Positions 58,555 to 64,000 of a DNA stretch of 64,000 nucleotides are shown here, piece by piece; the stretch's first letter is position 1; each line of letters begins with the position of its first letter. The stretch is from Doris montereyensis. Its lineage: Eukaryota; Mollusca; Gastropoda; Nudibranchia; Dorididae. The translations under genes and the position numbers were made by a program. The notes beneath the pieces were generated by a model, which worked only from the letters and a program-made list of their open reading frames with translations, did no database searches and was not told where the DNA came from. The DNA lies in NCBI GenBank assembly GCA_037039925.1, contig JAXRKP010000628.1, positions 73,501-137,500 on the forward strand, given 5' to 3'.

Positions 58555-59970
58555 GTAGAACGGTGAATGAAAGTCATGCCACAGCCTGAAGGGAAAGAGA
58601 AGCAAAATGGTGAATGAAAGTCATGCCACAGCCTGAAGGGAAATAGAAGTAGAAGGGTGAATGAAAGTCACGCCACAGCCTGAAGGGAAATAGAAGACGA
58701 AGGATGAATGAAAGTCACGCCACAGCCTGAAGGGAAATAGAAGTAGAACGGTGAATGAAAGTCACGCCACAGCTGAAGGGAAATAGAAGTAGAACGGTGA
58801 ATGAAAGTCATGCCACAGCCTGAAGGGAAATAGAAGACGAAGGATGAATGAAAGTCACACCACAGCCTGAAGGGAAATAGAAGAAGAACGGTGAATGAAA
58901 GTAACGCCACAGCCTGAAGGGAAATAGAAGTAGAACTGTGAATGAAAGTCACGCCATAGCTGAAGGGAAATAGAAGTAGAACGGTGAATGAAAGTCGCAC
59001 CACAGCCTGAAGCTAAATAGAAGTAGAACAGTGAATGAAAATCAAGCAACAGCCTGAAAGGAAATAGAAGTTGAACTGTGAATGAAAGTCACGCCACAGC
59101 CTGAAGGGAAATAGAAGTAGAACTGTGAATGAAAGTCACGCCACACCCTGAATGGAAATAGAAGTAGAACGGTGAATGAAAGTCACGCCACAGCCTGAAG
59201 GGAAATAGAAGACTAACGGTGAATGAAAGTCACGCCACAGCCTGAAGGGAAATAGAAGACGAAAGATGAATGAAAGTCATGCCACAGCCTGAAGGGAAAT
59301 AGAAGTAGAACGGTGAATGAAAGTCATGCCACAGCCTGAAGGGAAATAGAAGTAGAACGGTGAATGAAAGTCATGCCACAGCCTGGAGGGAAATAGAAGT
59401 AGAACGGTGAATGAAAGTCCTGCCACAGCCTGAAGGGAAATAGAAGACGAAGGATGAATGAAAGTCATGACACAGCTGAAGGGAAATAGAAGTAGAACTG
59501 AATGAAAGTCACGCCACAGTTGAAGGGAAATAGAAGTAGAACTGTGAATGAAAGTCACGCCACAGCCTGAAGGGAAATAGAAGTAGAACGGTGAATGAAA
59601 GTCACGCCACAGCCTGAAAGGAAATAGAAGTAGAACTGTTAATGAAAGTCATGTCACAGCCTGAAAGGAAATAGAAGTAGAACTGTGAATGAAAGTCACG
59701 CCACAGCCTGAAAATAGAAGTAGAACTGTGAATGAAAGTCACTTCCCAGCCTGAAAGGAAATAGAAGTAGAACTGTGAATGAAAGTCACGCCACAGCCTG
59801 GAAAGGAAAAGAAAATAGAAGTAGAACTGTTAATGAATGAAAGTCATGCCACAGCCTGAAAGGAAATAGAAGTAGAACTGTGAATGAATGAAAGTCACGC
59901 CACAGCCTGAAAGGAAATAGAAGTAGAACGGTGAATGAAAGTCATGCCACAGCCTGAAAGGAAATTCAAA
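58555..59970. repeat. 47-bp minisatellite
   Basis: About 29 copies of GAACGGTGAATGAAAGTCAC, GCCACAGCCTGAAGGGAAAT and AGAAGTA. On minus each has TACTTCTATTTCCCTTCAG|G, another acceptor-like string, though no known exon matches the rest. Confidence 0.94.
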
Positions 59971-59984
59971 TAGTAGAATCTACC

Positions 59985-60250
59985 GGTAGCACCCGGTGGA
60001 AAAGGCGATTGAGTTGTCCAGAGGCAATTTGTCGGCCAATTAACCAAAAGGTAATGGATTCAAGCCCAACCAGCGGTTGAAAATCTTTCTTGAGTTTTCT
60101 CTGGCAAAAATCTATTCCCCCCCGGTCCAGGTAGGTGGATCGACATCTAGTCCCATTAGAGACGGATGATTAAAAGGAGACCACATGTGCATATTACAAC
60201 AATCTGTGCACGTTAAAGAGCCCTGAGCAGTACAGGCTAAATTAAAAATC
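59985..60250 (+). mobile_element. tRNA-derived SINE fragment
   Basis: GGATTCAAGCCC at about 60056-60067 fits a pol III B box. Downstream body text GTGCACGTTAAAGAGCCCTG (about 60206-60225) and TCTAGTCCCATTAGAGACGGATGA are typical of SINE/MIR-like animal elements. Different family from the SINE at 46736. Confidence 0.55.
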
Positions 60251-60264
60251 ATACCGAAAAATCT

Positions 60265-60340
60265 GAGATGACTTCAGTTGTGGATGTGGTTGTGGATGTG
60301 GTTGTGGATGTGATGTTGTGGATGTGGTTGTGGATGTGGG
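60265..60340. repeat. Short GTGGATGTGGTT repeat
   Basis: Six or so 12-bp copies with GTTGTGGATGTG variants. Confidence 0.85.
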
Positions 60341-60667
60341 TAAATCAAATGAAAATCAACTCGGTGAATGTCAATGGAGTTTTAAACAACTTATTTCAAA
60401 CATACATGTCCTACTTTCCTTTCCACCCAGCAACTAAAGCAACAAGAGTGTTGTCATGAGCACCCATTGACAGCTGGGTTCTACTCGAAAACAAACGCAA
60501 AACAAGAGAAAATTATTCAGCTTGTAGTGTCGGCCACAAACTGACTAGCTTTTGGTTGAGATGCCAACACCTTGCTTCTCAACCACTGAGTCCTTTTTTT
60601 TAAAGGGAGAAGTACGCATTGAGTATAAATGTATAAGCAGTTAAACACAGGTAAATTGAACACTGAC
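60341..60667. other. Intron sequence, non-repetitive
   Basis: AT-rich, immediately downstream (minus) of the UBE2T-like exon at 60668. No other feature seen. Confidence 0.4.
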
Positions 60668-60735
60668 CTGTTGGGGATTTGAATATCCAGTGTAAATAAA
60701 CCACCTTCAAACGGTGTTCCTGTCACTCAGTATTT
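60668..60735 (-). CDS. UBE2T: UBE2T-like exon (…TPFEGGLFTLDIQIPN)
   Basis: Acceptor TTTTCTTCAG ends at 60736; donor CCCAACAG|GTCAGT has GT at 60667-60666, phase 2, which joins to the next exon as IPN-R-YPFEPP. TPFEGGLFTLDIQIPN aligns with TPYEKGVFKLEVIIPE of UBE2T. At the exon start ILSDRNTP-like text is in another frame. The ACACCG here is two bases shorter than the ACACCCCG needed to join them, so a C-run is contracted. Upstream exons were not found; (GA)n begins 50 bp further. Confidence 0.72.
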
Positions 60736-60779
60736 CTGAAGAAAACAAGAAATCGTAGATGATCAATAGCCGTTGGGGT

Positions 60780-61166
<387 letters not shown>

Positions 61167-61289
61167 GGTTAGAAAGAAAGAAAAAAAACTGCCAAGACGT
61201 ATATATAAATTTCGGGTGAGAGACACGTGCAATATTTCATTTGAATAATAATATACCTAGCACATAGGCAACTCAGTGTGTGAAAGCCA

Positions 61290-61560
61290 GTGAGTGTGTT
61301 ACATAGGGCTGTGTCGTGACCTGGTCTTCCGACAAGACAGTCGCTTCAGCTCTCTCTACCATTTTTGCAGATAGGATCCTCCATTGTTTTCAGTCTCTGG
61401 CGATTGACCTTGGGTCATGTCCTTCTACGTTTTAAGCTTCATTTGCTCTGCATAAGACAGGACAGATCTTTATCAGTAGTAGTGGTCTTCCTCTAACTTT
61501 GCTTCCAGATGTCACAAAGTTTTAAGCTCTCATCGCTTTATAGGCAGGTATACCCTCTCC
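61290..61560 (-). mobile_element. LINE ORF2 C-terminal remnant
   Basis: On minus, KLRGRPLLLIKI and later HDPRSIARD-x-KQWRIL...KMVERAEA resemble the RGRP...A-x-DR-x-WR end of non-LTR proteins. Frames are broken and the family is not determined; it differs from the RTE-like copies nearby. Confidence 0.4.
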
Positions 61561-61689
61561 TCTTCTTACAATGTGTTCTAAAATCTAGTGCTATACTCCT
61601 TCTTTTCAGAACCTCTTTTCGTATATCGTGCAATGTTTTGTTTCATTGACATTTGAGCTTCTTAAAAACGACGAAGAAAGGAAGAAACT

Positions 61690-63000
61690 CTAATACCGGG
61701 CAATTGGCAGGTAAGCCCCTGTACAAGGATGAGGCGGCCCAGCCTCCACGAGTCTCCTGCTGCCTTGCTGACCAAAAGCTAAGGGAGTTAACCCTGCCAT
61801 AAAATAGCAACATGATGCCTTGCAGGTTGATCTTGGGTGACCAAAGCCTAAAAGAGTTAATCATGTAACCCTGACAGAAAATAACACGGCGCGGTAAAGG
61901 GCCTCAAGGTGGCAGCCCCACCATCTACCTAGGGTACAGTGGGCTAATCACCTGATTATCCAGAACCAAACTGATTCAAAGAAAGAAATATGATATACCC
62001 CGATTGAACTTTTGAAGACGACTGGAACAGAACATGGACTGTGATTTTGGAACACGGAATATTAGAGCAATAAATGGAAAAGAATTAGAATTAGCTGAAG
62101 AAATGGAAAAATTAAAGTAGACATTTTGGCCGTTACAGAAACAGAAAAAGGACAAGGAATAGAAAATGTAGGACAAAATTATACTTTAAACTTCTCAGGA
62201 GCAAATGTCAAAGATAGAACTGGAGCAGGAGTAGACCTGCTTATGCATAAAAGGCAAGAAATGCTTCTAGAAAGTTGGAAATTTATAAGCCCACGGCTAT
62301 TAGAAGTAAATATTAAACAAAAATGAAGAGAAAATAAATTATTAATAGCTTATGGACCAAACGAAGATGCCACCAAAGGAGAAAAAGATATCTTAGAAAA
62401 CGATTTACAAATAGCTGCAGAGAATAAACACAAACAAGAACTAATGGTTTTAGGAGAGTAAGCAAAAATGTAGAAATGTCAGGATGAGTAATAGGTAAAG
62501 AAGGAGAGACAACAACTTCTCCAAATGGAGGGAGATTAATAGTTTTTGCCTAAAGAATAACATGAAAATAGCCAACACTTTTTTTCCTCATAAACATATC
62601 TACAAACATACAAGAGTAAATGAAGACATATGTGAAAAGTCAATCATAGACTACATGATATTTAACAGCTCCTTTTTTGCACTATAATGGATGCAAGAGT
62701 AAACAGAGGAGCTGAAATATGTAGTGATCATCACCTAGTGATTGCGAAAATGGAAATACTGACTCAAGAAAACGAACAGAAAAGGAAAGAGAAGAAAGCT
62801 ACTAAACTCAACATAAAATAAATAAATAAACCATAGTAAAACAGATATATCAATCCGGGATAACAAAATATTGATCAGTGAAAGGCAGATGGATCTGAAT
62901 GACAGCACAATAGAAGAAAAGTGGAAAGTGTATAATATATATAAAAAAAAACAACACTCCTGAAAAGAAAAGCATCGTGGAATGAGGATGTCAAGACTAA
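61690..63000 (+). mobile_element. RTE-like non-LTR retrotransposon, 5' part only
   Basis: Begins with the same 5' UTR as the 37150 copy (GGCGGCCCAGCCTCCACGAG at about 61731) and continues through NFSGANVKDRTGAGVDLLMH (62187-62246) and LIAYGPNEDA-like text. Ends abruptly at about 63000 in the phrase ATGTCAAGACTAA (38458 in the other copy), where the 43-bp satellite starts. Many stops. The RT and 3' end are missing, so it was cut by satellite growth or rearrangement. Confidence 0.82.
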
Positions 63001-64000
63001 AACCAACAACTTATGTGTCATCTCCTTAACATCACACCTACATCTACACAACAACTTATGTGTCATCTCCTTAACATCTCACATACATCTACACAACAAC
63101 TTATGTGTCATCTCCTTAACATCTCACATACATCTACACAACAACTTATGTGTCATCTCCTTAACATTTCACATACATCTACACAACAACTTATGTGTCC
63201 TCTCCTTAACATCTCACCTACTTCTACACAACGTATGTGTCCTCTCCTTAACATCTCACCTACTTCTACACAACGTATGTGTACTAACATCTTAACATCA
63301 CACCCACATCTACACAACAACAACGTATGTGTCATCTCCTTAACATCACACCCACATCTACACAAAAACTTATGTCATCTCCTTAACATCACACCCACAT
63401 CTACACAACAACTTATGTGTTATCTCCTTAACATCACACCCACATCTACACAAAAACTTATGTGTCATCTCCTTAACATCCACCCACATCTACACAACAA
63501 CTTATGTGTACTCTCCTTAACATTACACCTACATCTACAATAACTTATGTGTCCTCTCCTTAACATCACACCCACATCTACACAACAACTTATGTGTCAT
63601 CTCCTTAACATCACACCTACATCTACACAACAACTTATGTGTCATCTCCTTAACATCACACCTACATCTACACAACGACTTATGTGTCCTCTCCTTAACA
63701 TCACACCTACATCTACACACCAACGTATGTGTCCTCTCCTTAACATCATACTTACATCTAGCTAACAACTTAAATGCCATCTACTTAACATCTCACCTAC
63801 ATCTACACAACGTAAGTGTCATTTCCTTAACATCACACCTCCATCTACAAAAAAAACTTATGTAACATCTCCTTAACATTTCTCCTACATCTACACAACA
63901 ACTTATGTGTCGTCTCCTTAACATCACACCTACATCTACACAACAACTTATGTGACATCTCCTTAACATATCACCTACATCTACACAACAACTTATGTGA
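63001..64000. repeat. About 43-bp satellite, continues past window
   Basis: About 23 copies of ACAACTTATGTGTCATCTCC followed by TTAACATCACACCTACATCT and ACAC. The right end is outside the window. Confidence 0.95.

Overview
The window is animal nuclear DNA, probably from a lophotrochozoan and perhaps a mollusc. The grounds are an intron-split E2 enzyme gene, several non-LTR retrotransposons, tRNA-derived SINEs, a piggyBac fragment, and an extreme load of micro- and minisatellites that cover well over half of the sequence. The phylum is inferred from the repeat content and was not tested.

Layout. (1) 1-8602 is AT-rich and gene-dense. It is an endogenous copy of an adintovirus/Polinton-like DNA virus: a family-B DNA polymerase end and two small endonuclease-type genes on the plus strand, facing a tightly packed minus-strand block (PLA2-like, penton-like, pVI-like, adenain-like protease, small basic protein, double-jelly-roll capsid, A32-like ATPase, fibre-like, membrane and OB-fold-like genes). 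Nearly every reading frame is interrupted. (2) 8616-19105 holds a hairpin element, a 2.8-kb 12-bp satellite, an (AAT)n tract that is the grown tail of a CR1/Jockey-like LINE, and a 5.5-kb two-flavour satellite. (3) 19700-24258 is a TIR-bounded 4.6-kb element carrying a decayed gene with a flap-nuclease-like acidic signature (HEEADT and SPDTDV). (4) 24.7-28.1 kb holds minisatellites and a 5'-truncated LINE. (5) 28-30.4 kb holds a putative promoter and first exon of a host gene. (6) 32.8-60.7 kb, minus strand, is a host gene that I recognise as UBE2T-like (E2 ubiquitin-conjugating enzyme of the Fanconi pathway). At least four coding exons are visible, separated by introns that are almost wholly tandem repeat. 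(7) 61-64 kb holds LINE remnants of the same family and a 43-bp satellite.

The most striking feature is that several minisatellites in the E2 gene are built from its own exon edges. One repeats the 3' splice site plus the start of the catalytic exon, one repeats an exon end plus a CAG|GTAAGG donor, and a third includes the 3' end of another exon. Separately, a minisatellite before a plus-strand ORF repeats that ORF's start codon and so creates a string of short uORFs.

Caution on frames. Three recognisable E2 exons each carry a 1-2 base deficit, two of them in C-runs, and most breaks in the viral genes fall at A/T homopolymers. A fraction of the apparent decay may therefore be assembly or read error. 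In-frame TAA, TAG and TGA codons away from homopolymers suggest that some of the decay is real.
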